Positions 28,133 through 38,348 are shown, counted from the first letter of the stretch. The stretch is 64,000 nt of DNA from Sphingomonas sp. ERG5 (GCF_000803065.1 NZ_JSXI01000068.1:1-64000), one strand, 5' to 3'. A program made the numbers and translations. The notes: generated by a model not told the origin, from the letters alone.

Positions 28133-30775
28133 TTAGAATTCGGACGTCCAGTGAATCGCCCAAGTCCGCGGATTGTAGGTGAGCTGCGGACCGACGAAAC
28201 TGAACCCTTCGACCGCAGTGTAATATTTGCGGTTGAGCAGGTTGTTGACCGTGAAGATCAGACGGTTCTTGCCCCAGGTTTGCGACAGGCGCAGGTTGAA
28301 CAGGCTGATTGGCGCGACGCTTCCCGGAAAGCTTTGCGTCGCCTGTTCGACCACACCCAACGAGGTCCCACTGCGATAGCTCCAGTTGAGTCCGATTGAG
28401 CCTTCGCCGCCAAGCAGACGGAACGTCTCGTCGATATTGGCGGATGCCGTCCAGGGCGGTGCGTTGCCGATCCGGATACCGGCAAGGTTGGTCTGGGTAC
28501 CGTTGATGAGGCCGGATCCGCGCACATATTTTGCGTCGAGATAGCCGACCGACCCTCCGATCGTCAGCCCGCCGACCGGCCGGGCGCTGGCGGAAAGTTC
28601 GAACCCGCGAGACCGCGCCTTTGGCAGATTGGTGACTGAATCGACCTGGAACTGCTGCTTGCAGGTCGACAGATCGAGCGAGGCGGTTACCGGGACAAGC
28701 TCACCCGAAGGCAATTGGCATAGCCCCTGCCGTACGAGGAATTGATAATCCTTCCACTCCATGTCGAAGACGGCCGCCTGGACGAGCAAGCGACGGTCCA
28801 ACATATAGGCATTGCCGCCGACCTCGAAGTTCCACAGTTTTTCAGTGCCGAAGGTGGACGAGCCGCCAATGCCGCTGTCCGGATTCGCCTGACCACCCGC
28901 TGGCTTGTAGCCCTTCGAGACGCTGGCATAGAGCGACGTATCGCTATTGGGCTTCCAGTTGAGTGCGACGCGCGGCGAGAAATCGCGGCCACTTCCCTCG
29001 GCATAACGGCCGGTCAGCTGTTCGTATCGCCCACCGGTCACGACATAGGCGCCGCGGCCCGCATCCCAATATTGCGGCAGGCCGCCGCGATTGGCGAGGA
29101 GTTGCTGTGCCGGCGTAAGCACGCACGGCCCATTGCCTGCCGCCACCTGCGAAGTATCGAGCGGATCGCCAGGCAGCCGGCGTGCGCACGCCGCATACAC
29201 GTCGCTCCAGCGATTCACGCCTTTGTCATAGGAGTAGCGGCCGCCAAGGATCAGCGAGACCTGCGAGGTGACATGCCATTCGACGTTGGCAAAGGCGGCC
29301 CATCCGTTGACGGTGTTCTGGATCCGGTTCTCGTTGGCCTTGTCACCGGGTGCCCATGGCCCGAGAACCTGCTCGATGAGGATTTGGTTGATCGCGTCAA
29401 AATGCTCGCGATAGACAATCCCACCGATCGTCCAGTCGATCGGGCTGTCCTTGCCGATCGAGGACAGGCGCCCCTCGAAACTCCAGGAATTGGTCTTGAA
29501 CTTACCGAGCCGGTTGATCGCGTTGATTCCCGACCGGTCGAGATCGAGAAACTGGTCCTGGCTCGACTGCGAATAGCCAGCGATCGCGGTGAGCGCGATC
29601 GCGTCGCTGAGTTCGCGATAGACCTTACCGATGACCAGCGTGGTGCGGTTATCGGTATGATCCGGCGTGTCCTGGTAGACATAGCGTTCGTTGTTGGGGA
29701 AAGCCGACACCGGCTTCCCACCAAGCTGCGGCTGCGTTCCGCCCGGGCCGGATGCGACCCAGTCGGTGAACACGCCATTAGGATTGTAGCAGCCGATGCC
29801 GCCGAGCAATTGCGGCGTCGCCAGATTGTACGGCAAGCCGAACGCGCCTTGGTTGATGCAGCTCGAAAGCTTGGGCTGGATGCCCGAATTGTCGAGCGTG
29901 TAATTGGCCTCGAGATCGATCGTCGTGCGCGCATCGGGGCGCCAGCGCAGCTGGCCGCGCGCATTGAGATATTGCGCGTCCGAGCCGCCGCCGGCCGGAC
30001 CCAAATTGCGGATCGGTCCCTGAGTCGTCGATCCATTGATCGAGACGCGCGCAGCCAACCCGTTGGCGATCTTTCCGTTGACGACGCCGCCGAGCTCATA
30101 GGTATCGAACCGTCCGATCCCGGCATCCACTCGACCGTAGAATTCTTCGCTCGGCTTCTTGGTGCGGATGTTGATCGCGCCGCCTTCGGAATTGCGCCCG
30201 AAGAACACGCCCTGCGGACCGCGCAGGATCTCCACCGCCTCGACGTCATAGATATCGGGGTTGGCCTGGCCGGACGCGAGCGTGCCGGCGGCGAACTCGT
30301 CGACATAAGTCGTGAACGCGCTTTGGGTCAGGACCTTTTCGCTGCTCTTCAGGTCCGATATCCCGCGAATGGCGATAACCACTTCGCGCGCGCCGTTGCG
30401 CCCGCCCTGCTGAAACGAGACGTTCGGTGTCTGGAGCAGATAGTCCTTGGCATCATTATATTGCGCGGCCTCGATCGCCTTGGAATCGAACACCGTCGCG
30501 CTGACAGGGACATCGAGAATGGTCTGGGGGCGACGCTGCGCAGTGATCACGATGTCGCTGCCAAGATTGTCCTGGTCCGGCGCCGTCAAAGCCTGTGGCT
30601 TGTCCTGTGTCTGCGGCGCGGTCTGCGCTTGTGGGTTGGGCTGGTCGGATGCGCCCGGCTGCTGTTGAGCAAGGGCCGGCGAGGCAATACCGATCGCCAA
30701 TGCCCATAAAGCAGCCGTCGCGCCTGCTTTACCTAGGCGCGCGCCATCACGTCCCTCGAATGACTTACTTTCCAT
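28133..30775 (-). CDS. TonB-dependent outer-membrane receptor
   Basis: 880 residues. The signal peptide region is GKAGATAALWALAIGIASPALAQ. The plug domain starts around DIVITAQRRPQTILDVPVSA, with EVVIAIRGIS and EILRGPQGVFFGRNSEGGAINI typical of the plug. The barrel ends in WTSEF with a terminal aromatic Phe. The family imports large or scarce ligands across the outer membrane using TonB energy. It diverges from the peptidase/amidohydrolase/iac operon, so it may take up its substrate (an auxin conjugate or peptide), which is inference. The substrate cannot be read from sequence. Confidence 0.9.
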   Translation of the reverse strand: MESKSFEGRDGARLGKAGATAALWALAIGIASPALAQQQPGASDQPNPQAQTAPQTQDKPQALTAPDQDNLGSDIVITAQRRPQTILDVPVSATVFDSKAIEAAQYNDAKDYLLQTPNVSFQQGGRNGAREVVIAIRGISDLKSSEKVLTQSAFTTYVDEFAAGTLASGQANPDIYDVEAVEILRGPQGVFFGRNSEGGAINIRTKKPSEEFYGRVDAGIGRFDTYELGGVVNGKIANGLAARVSINGSTTQGPIRNLGPAGGGSDAQYLNARGQLRWRPDARTTIDLEANYTLDNSGIQPKLSSCINQGAFGLPYNLATPQLLGGIGCYNPNGVFTDWVASGPGGTQPQLGGKPVSAFPNNERYVYQDTPDHTDNRTTLVIGKVYRELSDAIALTAIAGYSQSSQDQFLDLDRSGINAINRLGKFKTNSWSFEGRLSSIGKDSPIDWTIGGIVYREHFDAINQILIEQVLGPWAPGDKANENRIQNTVNGWAAFANVEWHVTSQVSLILGGRYSYDKGVNRWSDVYAACARRLPGDPLDTSQVAAGNGPCVLTPAQQLLANRGGLPQYWDAGRGAYVVTGGRYEQLTGRYAEGSGRDFSPRVALNWKPNSDTSLYASVSKGYKPAGGQANPDSGIGGSSTFGTEKLWNFEVGGNAYMLDRRLLVQAAVFDMEWKDYQFLVRQGLCQLPSGELVPVTASLDLSTCKQQFQVDSVTNLPKARSRGFELSASARPVGGLTIGGSVGYLDAKYVRGSGLINGTQTNLAGIRIGNAPPWTASANIDETFRLLGGEGSIGLNWSYRSGTSLGVVEQATQSFPGSVAPISLFNLRLSQTWGKNRLIFTVNNLLNRKYYTAVEGFSFVGPQLTYNPRTWAIHWTSEF

Positions 30776-31137
30776 GACACCCCTCCCTGGGCTGATATTG
30801 TCTCAGTCCTCACCCCCTTTCCGTCTCGGCATCGCCCCGTACTCAGCGCAACTGGCGCGAGCAGGATGGATATTTCCGAACTGGGCTCCGGGTTAAGGAG
30901 GCCCGGAAACTCAAGCACCGCCCCGTCACCCACAATCGAGTAAAATTCATTCAGAGGATTATCTGACCTAATGACCACTCCCGTGCGGCAAGTTCTGCCC
31001 CGGCGGGCCTATTAGCTAGGCTTATCTTTTGACTTAGCAGCATTTGATTGTCGGCCCCGACCTCGCTTCTAGGTTCTGTCGCTCCACCCGGTTCGATCCG
31101 AAGACCGAGGGGTTCATGAACATGAGGGGAGCGGGTC
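30776..31137. promoter_or_regulatory. Divergent promoter region of receptor and iac-containing operon
   Basis: 362 bp without a gene, between the TonB receptor (minus) and the tricorn-type peptidase (plus). TTGACT at 31029-31034 could be a -35 element for the plus-strand operon, but no matching -10 is convincing. AT-rich stretches near 30940-30970 may serve the receptor. No clear operator was identified. Confidence 0.35.
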
Positions 31138-34100
31138 ATGCGCGTCAAAACGCTTTGGGCAGCAGCAACGAGTATCGTCGCGCTTGTAGCGAGCACTGCG
31201 GCCTATGCCGACGAAGCGCGACTGATGCGCTATCCCGATATTGCCGGTGACCGGATCACGTTCGTTTATGGCGACAAGCTCTGGGTCGCCGATGCAACGG
31301 GTGCCAACGCGCGTGAGGTGCCGAGCACCGGCACGCAGCTCAGCCGCCCGCACTTCTCGCCGGATGGCAAGCGCATCGCCTTCTCGGCAAACATCGACGG
31401 CAATGTCGACGTCTATGTCGTCAGCATTGGGGAGACGGCAGCACCGCGTCGACTGACCCATCACCCCGCCACCGACCTGGTCGTGGATTGGGATCCGAGC
31501 GGCAGGAATGTGCTGTTTGCCTCAACCATGACGAGCCCCCGCGCGACGTACGACCAGTTGCAACTCGTTCCCGCAGACGGCGGTCTTCCCGTCCGCGTGC
31601 CGCTACCTTATGGCGAAACCGCAACCTACACCGAAGACGGCGGCAAGCTGCTCTTCACCTACAAGCGCGATTTTCAGGAGGAGGCCTGGAAGCGCTATTA
31701 TGGTGGGCGGGCGCCCGATATCTGGTCGTTCGACCTCAAGACTGGCCAAACGACGCAGCTGACCAACAGCCAAGCGTCGGATTCAATGCCGATGCGGGTC
31801 AATGGCCGGACTTATTTTCTGTCCGAGCGCGATGATGCCGGACGATCAAATATCTGGGCGCTTGACGCGCGGGCGGGCGCCCCGGTCGAGCTGACCCATT
31901 TTGTCGACACCGACGTGCGTCGCCCGGCGACCGACGGCAAGCGTATCATTTACGAAGTCGACGGCCGCCTCGAAATTCTCGATCCCGCATCCGGCAAGAC
32001 ATTGCCTGTCCACATCACGATCGACCGCGCGAAGGTCGCGCCGCCGGCGAAGCCGATCCCGGTCGGGGATCGCATGGTCAACGCCGCGCTGAGCAACGAC
32101 GGCGGCGTCGTGCTCGAAGCGCGCGGCGATGTCTTCGCCTATGACGCCGCAGGCACCGCGGTGGTTGATCTGACCCCCGACACCTCGGGCAGCGCGGAGC
32201 GGTTTCCGCGGCCAAACGCCAACGGCGATATCGCCTTTCTGAGCGACCGGGGCGGCGAATATGCGCTGTATGTGCGCGCAAAAAAGGACGGCAGCGTCCG
32301 CAAGATCGCCGACTTCGGCCCGGGGCTGCGCTACAGCCCTTTCTGGTCGCCCGACGGCCGCCTCATCGCGCTCTACGATTATGAGGAAGTCCTGTGGCTG
32401 GTCGACGTCTCGACCGGCGAAAAGACCCGCATCGACCAGGGGAAATGGTGGTATCATACCGAGCTTCTCGACCAACGCGTCGCCTGGTCGCCCGATGGTC
32501 GCTGGATCGCCTATTCGCGCGGGCTCGAAAACCGCAACAACGCCATCTTCCTCTACGATGTTCGCGCGCACCAGCGACATCAGGTGACGTCGGGCGCGTT
32601 CAACGACTTCGGCCCGGTGTTCGATAGCAGCGGCAATTACCTGCTCGCGCTCTCCAGCCGCAAATTCGATCCGACCTTCGGCGACGGCAATATCGACAAT
32701 ACCTGGACCTATGCGCCGAATACCGTCGTCAGCGTTCTGCCCTTGATGACCACAGGACGCGCGCCGGGCCGGCCCGACTGGTCGATGCCGGCGACCCGCC
32801 AGGCCGTCGACATCGATTTCGACGGTCTTGAGAGCCGCCTTGCGCTTCTCGAGGCGCGTCCCGGCGATCTCAACAGGCTACAGGCAGTCCCCGGCGGGTT
32901 CGTAGTGCTGCGCCAGGGGTCGGGCCCTGACGCCAAGAACGTGCTGGAACGCTATCGTCTCGGCAAATCCGACGGCAAGCCGCTCCAGACCGAGACCGGT
33001 CTCGCGCTCGCCGATGGTGACGGCGTACGCCTGCTGACCAGGGTCGACACCAAATTGAGCGTGATCGACCTGAGCGACGATACGCCGCGCAAGCTGGACG
33101 ATAACAAGCTCGTCGCCACCGTCGACCGGCGGGCCGAATATCAGCAGATGTTCAACGACGCGTGGCGCTACGGCCGCGACTTCTATTACGATCCAGGGAT
33201 GAATGGCGCCGACTGGGTCGCCGCGCGCAAGAAGCTCGGCGCACTGGTGCCTTATGCGGTGATCGACGACGACGAGACGTTCATCGTGCGCGAACTGATG
33301 GGCGAGCTCAACGGCGGCCATGTCTATGCATCGGCAACCGCCCCCCGACCCCGCAGCGATGCGCAGACCGTCGGCATGCTGGGGGTCGATTTCGAAGCGG
33401 CAGGCGGGCGGTACCGGATCGCCAAGATCTATCGAACCGGATCGCGCGCCTATGACGTGCGCTCGCCGCTCGACGATCCCTCGCTCGGGGTTCATGAGGG
33501 TGACGTCCTGCTGTCGGTCAACGGCAAGCAACTCGACACCGGTACCGACCCCTGGGCGGCGTTCATCGGGCTGGCCGGCAAAGACGTGAAGCTCGAGTTC
33601 GCGGCTGGATCGGCCGACGGACAGAAACGCGAGATCACCGTGAAGACCCTGACCAGCGAGCGCAAGCTGCGCGAGCTCGCCTGGGTGGAAGAAAACCGCA
33701 AGAAAGTGGACGCGGCGAGCGGGGGTCGCGTGGGCTATATCTACGTCCCGAATACCGGCGCCGAAGGCCAGAACGAACTGATGATCCAGTATCGGTCGCA
33801 GTTCGCCAAGGATGCGCTGATCGTCGATGAACGGTTCAATACCGGCGGCGCGTTGGGCGACCGGATGATCGAGCTGCTCAACCGCCCGCCCCTCGTCATG
33901 TTCCGCGCCCGCAACAGCAGCGACTATCCGCTCCCCGAGCTCGCGCATCGCGGACCCAAAGCGATGCTGTCGAACGGCTGGAGCTATTCGGGCGGCGATG
34001 GTTTCCCGTTGCTGTTCAAGACAGCGAAGCTCGGGCCGCTCATCGGAACGCGGACATGGGGCGGATTGATTGGTCCAGCACTGTCGCTGCCGCTGATCAA

Positions 34101-34350
34101 TGGCGGCTTTATCTCGGCCGCCCCGCAGCGGGTCTATCGCATCGACGGCCAATGGGCCGAGGGCAATGAGGGCGTCCACCCGACGGTCGAGGTCGACAAC
34201 AACCCCGGCGAGCTCGCCCGCGGTGTCGATACTCAGCTCGATACCGCAATCCGGATGATGGTGGGTGCGATCAAGCCGCTCCGCCCGATCACGCCGCCAC
34301 CTTTCCAGAAACCCGGGGACTGGAACCCGGCCAAGCGGGAGAAGAAGTGA
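31138..34350 (+). CDS. Tricorn-type S41 peptidase, exported
   Basis: 1070 residues. The signal peptide is MRVKTLWAAATSIVALVASTAAYA. An N-terminal half of WD40/TolB-like beta-propeller repeats (HFSPDGKRIAFSANIDG, WSPDGRLIALYDYEE, WSPDGRWIAYSRG) is followed by a PDZ-like segment (LGVDFEAAGGRYRIAKIY, HEGDVLLSVNG) and an S41 core (DERFNTGGALGDRMIELL; the probable catalytic Ser in NGWSYSGGDGFP). Tricorn-type peptidases degrade oligopeptides. It heads an operon whose next gene starts in an ATGA overlap. Periplasmic here because of the signal peptide. Confidence 0.85.
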   Translation: MRVKTLWAAATSIVALVASTAAYADEARLMRYPDIAGDRITFVYGDKLWVADATGANAREVPSTGTQLSRPHFSPDGKRIAFSANIDGNVDVYVVSIGETAAPRRLTHHPATDLVVDWDPSGRNVLFASTMTSPRATYDQLQLVPADGGLPVRVPLPYGETATYTEDGGKLLFTYKRDFQEEAWKRYYGGRAPDIWSFDLKTGQTTQLTNSQASDSMPMRVNGRTYFLSERDDAGRSNIWALDARAGAPVELTHFVDTDVRRPATDGKRIIYEVDGRLEILDPASGKTLPVHITIDRAKVAPPAKPIPVGDRMVNAALSNDGGVVLEARGDVFAYDAAGTAVVDLTPDTSGSAERFPRPNANGDIAFLSDRGGEYALYVRAKKDGSVRKIADFGPGLRYSPFWSPDGRLIALYDYEEVLWLVDVSTGEKTRIDQGKWWYHTELLDQRVAWSPDGRWIAYSRGLENRNNAIFLYDVRAHQRHQVTSGAFNDFGPVFDSSGNYLLALSSRKFDPTFGDGNIDNTWTYAPNTVVSVLPLMTTGRAPGRPDWSMPATRQAVDIDFDGLESRLALLEARPGDLNRLQAVPGGFVVLRQGSGPDAKNVLERYRLGKSDGKPLQTETGLALADGDGVRLLTRVDTKLSVIDLSDDTPRKLDDNKLVATVDRRAEYQQMFNDAWRYGRDFYYDPGMNGADWVAARKKLGALVPYAVIDDDETFIVRELMGELNGGHVYASATAPRPRSDAQTVGMLGVDFEAAGGRYRIAKIYRTGSRAYDVRSPLDDPSLGVHEGDVLLSVNGKQLDTGTDPWAAFIGLAGKDVKLEFAAGSADGQKREITVKTLTSERKLRELAWVEENRKKVDAASGGRVGYIYVPNTGAEGQNELMIQYRSQFAKDALIVDERFNTGGALGDRMIELLNRPPLVMFRARNSSDYPLPELAHRGPKAMLSNGWSYSGGDGFPLLFKTAKLGPLIGTRTWGGLIGPALSLPLINGGFISAAPQRVYRIDGQWAEGNEGVHPTVEVDNNPGELARGVDTQLDTAIRMMVGAIKPLRPITPPPFQKPGDWNPAKREKK

Positions 34351-35720
34351 TGAAGAAGCGCCTGATGATGCCGCTGCTTGCGGCCGCTGCCCTTCTGGTT
34401 CCGATCGGGCAGCATCTCGCGGCCGCCCAGACGGTCGGGGCTCCAGCGGCGCCCGCCGCCAGCGAAGTCACCGTGATCCATGCCGGCTGGATTCTGACCG
34501 TTCCGGGAAAGCCCCCGCTCAAGGACGCTACCATCGTCGTGCGCGATGGACGGATCGCCAGCATCGAATCAGGATTCCTGACGCCGGCCGCGGGTGCGGG
34601 CGAGGCCGTCGAAACGATCGAACTGCGCGACGGCTTCATCCTGCCCGGCCTGATGGACATGCACGTTCATCTGTCCGTCGCGACCGGCGATGACAAGGCG
34701 CTGCGCCTGCGCAACGTGTCCGATGAACTGGCGGGCAGCACCGGAGCCAACCGCGACGACGTCACCGCGCTGGTCGACTCGATCACCAATGCCCGCAAGA
34801 CGCTGATGGCGGGCTATACCACCGTGCGCGACCTCGGGAGTACGGGCTGGCACATTGCGGCGTTGCGTGACGCGATCAACTCGGGTCGACTGCAAGGCCC
34901 CCGCATTTTCGCCGCGATGAACATCATCCATCCGGGATCCGACGACGATCCCGGCGCTTGCAGCGGCGTGGAGAACTGTATTCGCGCGACGCGCCGGCAA
35001 ATCGACATGGGAGCGGATGTCATCAAGGTCTATGCCTCGTGCAGCGGCAGCAAGCCGTGCGGGCGGCAGGACGCACCCGGCACTTTCCTTCCGGAAGAAT
35101 TGAAGGCGATCGTCGATACCGCGCACACGCGCGGCTTGCGGGTCGCGGCGCACGCGCACAGCGAAGCGGCGATCCGCGAAGCATTGCTCGCTGGCGTCGA
35201 CTCGATCGAGCACGGATCCTATACGCCCGCCGACGCGATCCCGCTGCTCCTCGCGCGCGGCGCGTTCCTCGTGCCGACGCTATCGGTGCAGGACAATATC
35301 CGCCGCGACATCAAGACCGCCAAGGGCGATATGCGCGATGTGATGGCGAACTTCCTCGCCAATCACGGGCCACGTATTATGGCGGCCTATCGCGCCGGCG
35401 TGAAAATCGCCGCGGGCTCCGATGCGGGTATCGCGATCCACGGCAATAACGCCCGCGAGCTCGAGCTCTACGTCCAGGCAGGGATGCCGTCGATCGACAC
35501 GATCAAGGCCGCGACAGTCAACGCCGCCGCCTTGCTCAATCGCACCAAGGATCTGGGTACGATCGAGCCGGGCAAGATCGCCGATATTATCGCTGTGCGC
35601 GCCAATCCCGTCAGCGACATCACCGCGCTTCGCCTGGTGCGCTTCGTGATGAAGGAAGGCGTTGTCTATCGCAACGACACGGGCGTGCCACCGCTCCTGC
35701 GCAAACCGGCTGCCCCGTGA
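34350..35720 (+). CDS. Secreted amidohydrolase (prolidase/imidazolonepropionase-like)
   Basis: 456 residues. An N-terminal signal peptide (KKRLMMPLLAAAALLVPIGQHLAAA) precedes an amidohydrolase TIM barrel: metal-binding HxH in LMDMHVHLSV, a Lys in GADVIKVYAS, His in RVAAHAHSE and DSIEHGSYT, and the Asp in AGSDAGIAIH. The closing LGTIEPGKIADIIAVRANP is typical. Relatives include periplasmic dipeptidases that act on Xaa-Pro and N-acyl amino acids. It overlaps the peptidase stop and the amidase start, so it is translated with both. An N-acyl-amino-acid hydrolase role, such as on an auxin-amino acid conjugate, is possible but unproven. Confidence 0.8.
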   Translation: MKKRLMMPLLAAAALLVPIGQHLAAAQTVGAPAAPAASEVTVIHAGWILTVPGKPPLKDATIVVRDGRIASIESGFLTPAAGAGEAVETIELRDGFILPGLMDMHVHLSVATGDDKALRLRNVSDELAGSTGANRDDVTALVDSITNARKTLMAGYTTVRDLGSTGWHIAALRDAINSGRLQGPRIFAAMNIIHPGSDDDPGACSGVENCIRATRRQIDMGADVIKVYASCSGSKPCGRQDAPGTFLPEELKAIVDTAHTRGLRVAAHAHSEAAIREALLAGVDSIEHGSYTPADAIPLLLARGAFLVPTLSVQDNIRRDIKTAKGDMRDVMANFLANHGPRIMAAYRAGVKIAAGSDAGIAIHGNNARELELYVQAGMPSIDTIKAATVNAAALLNRTKDLGTIEPGKIADIIAVRANPVSDITALRLVRFVMKEGVVYRNDTGVPPLLRKPAAP

Positions 35721-36862
35721 CGCCCGCCGCCCGCCACCGGTCGATTTTCGTCACGCCCTGTCCGCCGACGACAAGCGAAGGGCTACGCGTCGCCGTGAAG
35801 GATGTCCTCGATATGCGGGGCGAGGTGACCACCTGCGGATCGCGCGCGTTGGCCGCGACCGCGCCCGCAAAGGATGACGCCGAGGTGGTGAGACGCCTCA
35901 GGACGGCGGGATGCGCCCTGGTCGGGCGCACCAGCCTTCACGAGCTGGCTTATGGGGTCACCGGCGTGAATGCCTGGAGCGGCACGCCGATCAACCCTTA
36001 CTATCCGCAGCTCATCCCGGGCGGCTCGTCGAGCGGGTCTGCCGCAGCCGTTGCGGCCGGGCTGGTCGATTTTGCCATCGGCACGGACACGGGCGGCTCG
36101 ATCCGGCTGCCGGCCGCATGCTGCGGCGTCGTCGGCCTCAAGCCAACCTTCGGGCGCGTCAGCCGCGTCGGGGCAGTCCCGGCGCAAAGCTCGCTCGATT
36201 GCGTCGGACCATTTGCCCGGAGCGTGGCCATGATCGAGCAAGCCATGGCGATCATCGCGCCAGACTGGTTCACCTTCGCACCACCTTCCGCCCGGGTGGG
36301 CTGGGTCGATGCGCAATCCGATCCGGCGCTGTCCCGTCGCCTGAGGCAGGTTGTCGGGCGGTATTTCGAGGCGGTGCCGCTGCCGCTGACCGGGCTTGCC
36401 GACGCCATGGACGCCGGGCTGACGATCATCGGCCGGGAAACCTTCGCGGCATTTGGCAAATTGTTGCAGTCGAACCTCCTCGGACTGGACGTCCATCAAC
36501 GCCTGTCGCGTGCGGCCGAGATCACCGATGAGGATATCGCGCAGGCGGAAGGGGTTCGTGCGCGCTTCACGGCCCAGGTGGATGCCGCGCTCGAACATGT
36601 CGAGGCGCTGGCCATGCCCGCCCTGCCCCGCATCCCGCCAACGCTGCACGAAGCCGCAGATCCCGCGCAGGTCGTGCAACTCACGGCGAACTGTCGCCCG
36701 TTCAACCTTTCAGGACATCCCGCCCTCGTGCTCCCCATGGGAGAGCATCAAGGGCGTCCGATCGCGCTGCAGCTTGTCGGCCGGCGCGGTGAAGATGAGC
36801 GCCTTTGCGCGCTCGCACGCGACATCGACCTGTTTCTCCCGGAGACCATCAATGACCGATAA
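35717..36862 (+). CDS. iacH: Amidase-signature enzyme (probable IacH)
   Basis: 381 residues, shorter than the usual 450-500 of this family. The Lys-Ser-Ser triad is visible: VAVKDVLDMRG, GGSSSGSAAAVAAG and DTGGSIRLPAA. Start GTG 35717 overlaps the amidohydrolase stop; the next gene overlaps its 3' end by 11 bp. Amidase genes (iacH) belong to auxin-degradation clusters, where they act on a late indole-ring-opened intermediate. The assignment is by family and position. The C-terminal domain appears shortened but ends in a normal LQLVGRRGEDERLCALA block. Confidence 0.7.
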   Translation: MTPAARHRSIFVTPCPPTTSEGLRVAVKDVLDMRGEVTTCGSRALAATAPAKDDAEVVRRLRTAGCALVGRTSLHELAYGVTGVNAWSGTPINPYYPQLIPGGSSSGSAAAVAAGLVDFAIGTDTGGSIRLPAACCGVVGLKPTFGRVSRVGAVPAQSSLDCVGPFARSVAMIEQAMAIIAPDWFTFAPPSARVGWVDAQSDPALSRRLRQVVGRYFEAVPLPLTGLADAMDAGLTIIGRETFAAFGKLLQSNLLGLDVHQRLSRAAEITDEDIAQAEGVRARFTAQVDAALEHVEALAMPALPRIPPTLHEAADPAQVVQLTANCRPFNLSGHPALVLPMGEHQGRPIALQLVGRRGEDERLCALARDIDLFLPETINDR

Positions 36863-37967
36863 TATGTTGCAATCGCTGTTGGGCGATCTTCGGACGCGCC
36901 GGCGCGAACTGCACCGGCTCGGCCACATTCCCCAGGACATTGTCGAACGCTTTCAGCAGATCGGCATCTACCGCGCGTTCGTGCCGGAGAAATTCGGCGG
37001 AAGCGGCATGTCGCCGGCGGATTTCCTGCGGTTGATCGAAATGATCTCGGCGGCGGACGGCTCGGCGGGATGGGTCGCAAGCTTCGGCTTTGCGAGCAAA
37101 TACCTCTCGTCGCTGCCGGCGGCCACGCTCGCGGAAATCTATGCCGACGGACCCGATGTCGTGTTTGCCGGCGCGGTCTTTCCTCCCCAGGCCACAGCAC
37201 CCGCCGAGGGTGGCTATCGCATCAACGGCCGTTGGGGGTTCGGGTCGGGATCGCTCGGTGCGTCACTGATCGGCGTCGGCATCAAGATCGAAGGCGAGCA
37301 AGGCGGTCTGCCGCGAATGGCCGTGATGCCACGCGACAAAGTGCGGATCGACGAGAATTGGGACGTCATGGGGATGTTCGCCACCGGGAGCCACGACCTG
37401 GTGGTCGAGGATGTCCTGGTCCCCGAACACTATACGCTGATCCGTGGGGCCGCACCATCGATCGACACGCCCGCCTATCGCTATCCGACCATGGCCATGG
37501 CTGCCCAGGTACTCGCGATCGTCGCCGCCGGGATTGCCCGCGAAGCTATGGACGAAGTGATCCGGCTAGGGACCAAACAGTCGATCACGGGCGCACCGAC
37601 GATGGCCGATCGCCCCGCCGTGCAAACCGCACTGGCGCAGATGGAGGCGCAGCTCAACGCCGCGCGGTCCTGGTTCTACGAGGAAACCGAGCGTGCCTGG
37701 GAAGCGGCGAAAGCCGGCGAGGAGATTTGCCAGCGTCAGGCGGCCAGCTTGCGCATCGCGGCGACGCACATCGCGAAGACCGGTGCCGACGTGACGCGGC
37801 GCGCATTCGAATTGTCGGGCACGACCGGGATCTTCAACAGCCACCCATTGTCGCGTCTGCTGATGGACGCGCTCGTGGTCGCGCAACACGCCTTCCTCAA
37901 CGACGGGACCTGGCAAGCGGGCGGCGCGGTGCTGCTCGGACGGACCCCGCCGCCCGGCTACCCCTGA
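36852..37967 (+). CDS. iacA: ACAD-like flavin monooxygenase (probable IacA)
   Basis: 371 residues of the acyl-CoA-dehydrogenase-fold hydroxylase group: RAFVPEKFGGSGMSPADFLRLIE, DGSAGWVASFG, INGRWGFGSGS, TGSHDLVVEDVLVPE and C-terminal HPLSRLLMDALVVAQHAFLNDG. These two-component monooxygenases use reduced flavin from a separate reductase. IacA hydroxylates indole-3-acetate at the first step. The reductase candidate lies 24 kb away at 12214. Followed by small-protein, SnoaL, Rieske and SDR genes in the set known for iac clusters. Confidence 0.78.
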   Translation: MTDNMLQSLLGDLRTRRRELHRLGHIPQDIVERFQQIGIYRAFVPEKFGGSGMSPADFLRLIEMISAADGSAGWVASFGFASKYLSSLPAATLAEIYADGPDVVFAGAVFPPQATAPAEGGYRINGRWGFGSGSLGASLIGVGIKIEGEQGGLPRMAVMPRDKVRIDENWDVMGMFATGSHDLVVEDVLVPEHYTLIRGAAPSIDTPAYRYPTMAMAAQVLAIVAAGIAREAMDEVIRLGTKQSITGAPTMADRPAVQTALAQMEAQLNAARSWFYEETERAWEAAKAGEEICQRQAASLRIAATHIAKTGADVTRRAFELSGTTGIFNSHPLSRLLMDALVVAQHAFLNDGTWQAGGAVLLGRTPPPGYP

Positions 37968-37988
37968 CACCATGATGAGAGCAGACCG

Positions 37989-38348
37989 ATGACCGATACC
38001 CAATCCGCAATCCGCGCCCTGTTTTGTTGCGCTGTGCTGCAGAACTTCTTCGACCTGCCGAGCGCAGATATTCCGTCAATCCTCCGAGCGACCGGGGGCA
38101 TCTTGCGGAAGATCCGCGACATGCCCGGCGTCCAGGTGCTCGGGACGTTCGACGACGACGAAACCATGGTGGGGACCTCGCCCAACGGCTGGCCCTGGAC
38201 CTTTTACATCCTGGCCGACGTGCCCGACCGGGCGAGCGCGGTCGCGATCTGCGATTTGTTCCGCAGCACCGAGATCGGCGAACACCGGCTGTGGCGCTAC
38301 ATGCGGGTCGAAGCGCGGCTCGGCCGCGAACTGGTCATGCCCGAATGA
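37989..38348 (+). CDS. iacB: Small protein of the iac cluster (IacB-like)
   Basis: 119 residues, MTDTQSAIRALFCCAVLQNFFDLPS, then VQVLGTFDDDETMVGTSPNGWPWTFYILADVPDRASAVAICDLF. No recognised catalytic motif; soluble. Published iac clusters carry a small protein of this size (IacB) with an undefined role in the same neighbourhood, so the name is given by context and length. It begins 21 bp after iacA and overlaps the next gene by ATGA. Confidence 0.6.
   Translation: MTDTQSAIRALFCCAVLQNFFDLPSADIPSILRATGGILRKIRDMPGVQVLGTFDDDETMVGTSPNGWPWTFYILADVPDRASAVAICDLFRSTEIGEHRLWRYMRVEARLGRELVMPE

Noticed and set aside
28742..30709. Long plus-strand open frame (655 codons) antisense to the TonB receptor
   Set aside because: It is Arg/Ala/Asp-rich with no recognisable family, while the opposite strand encodes a complete receptor with signal peptide and barrel end.
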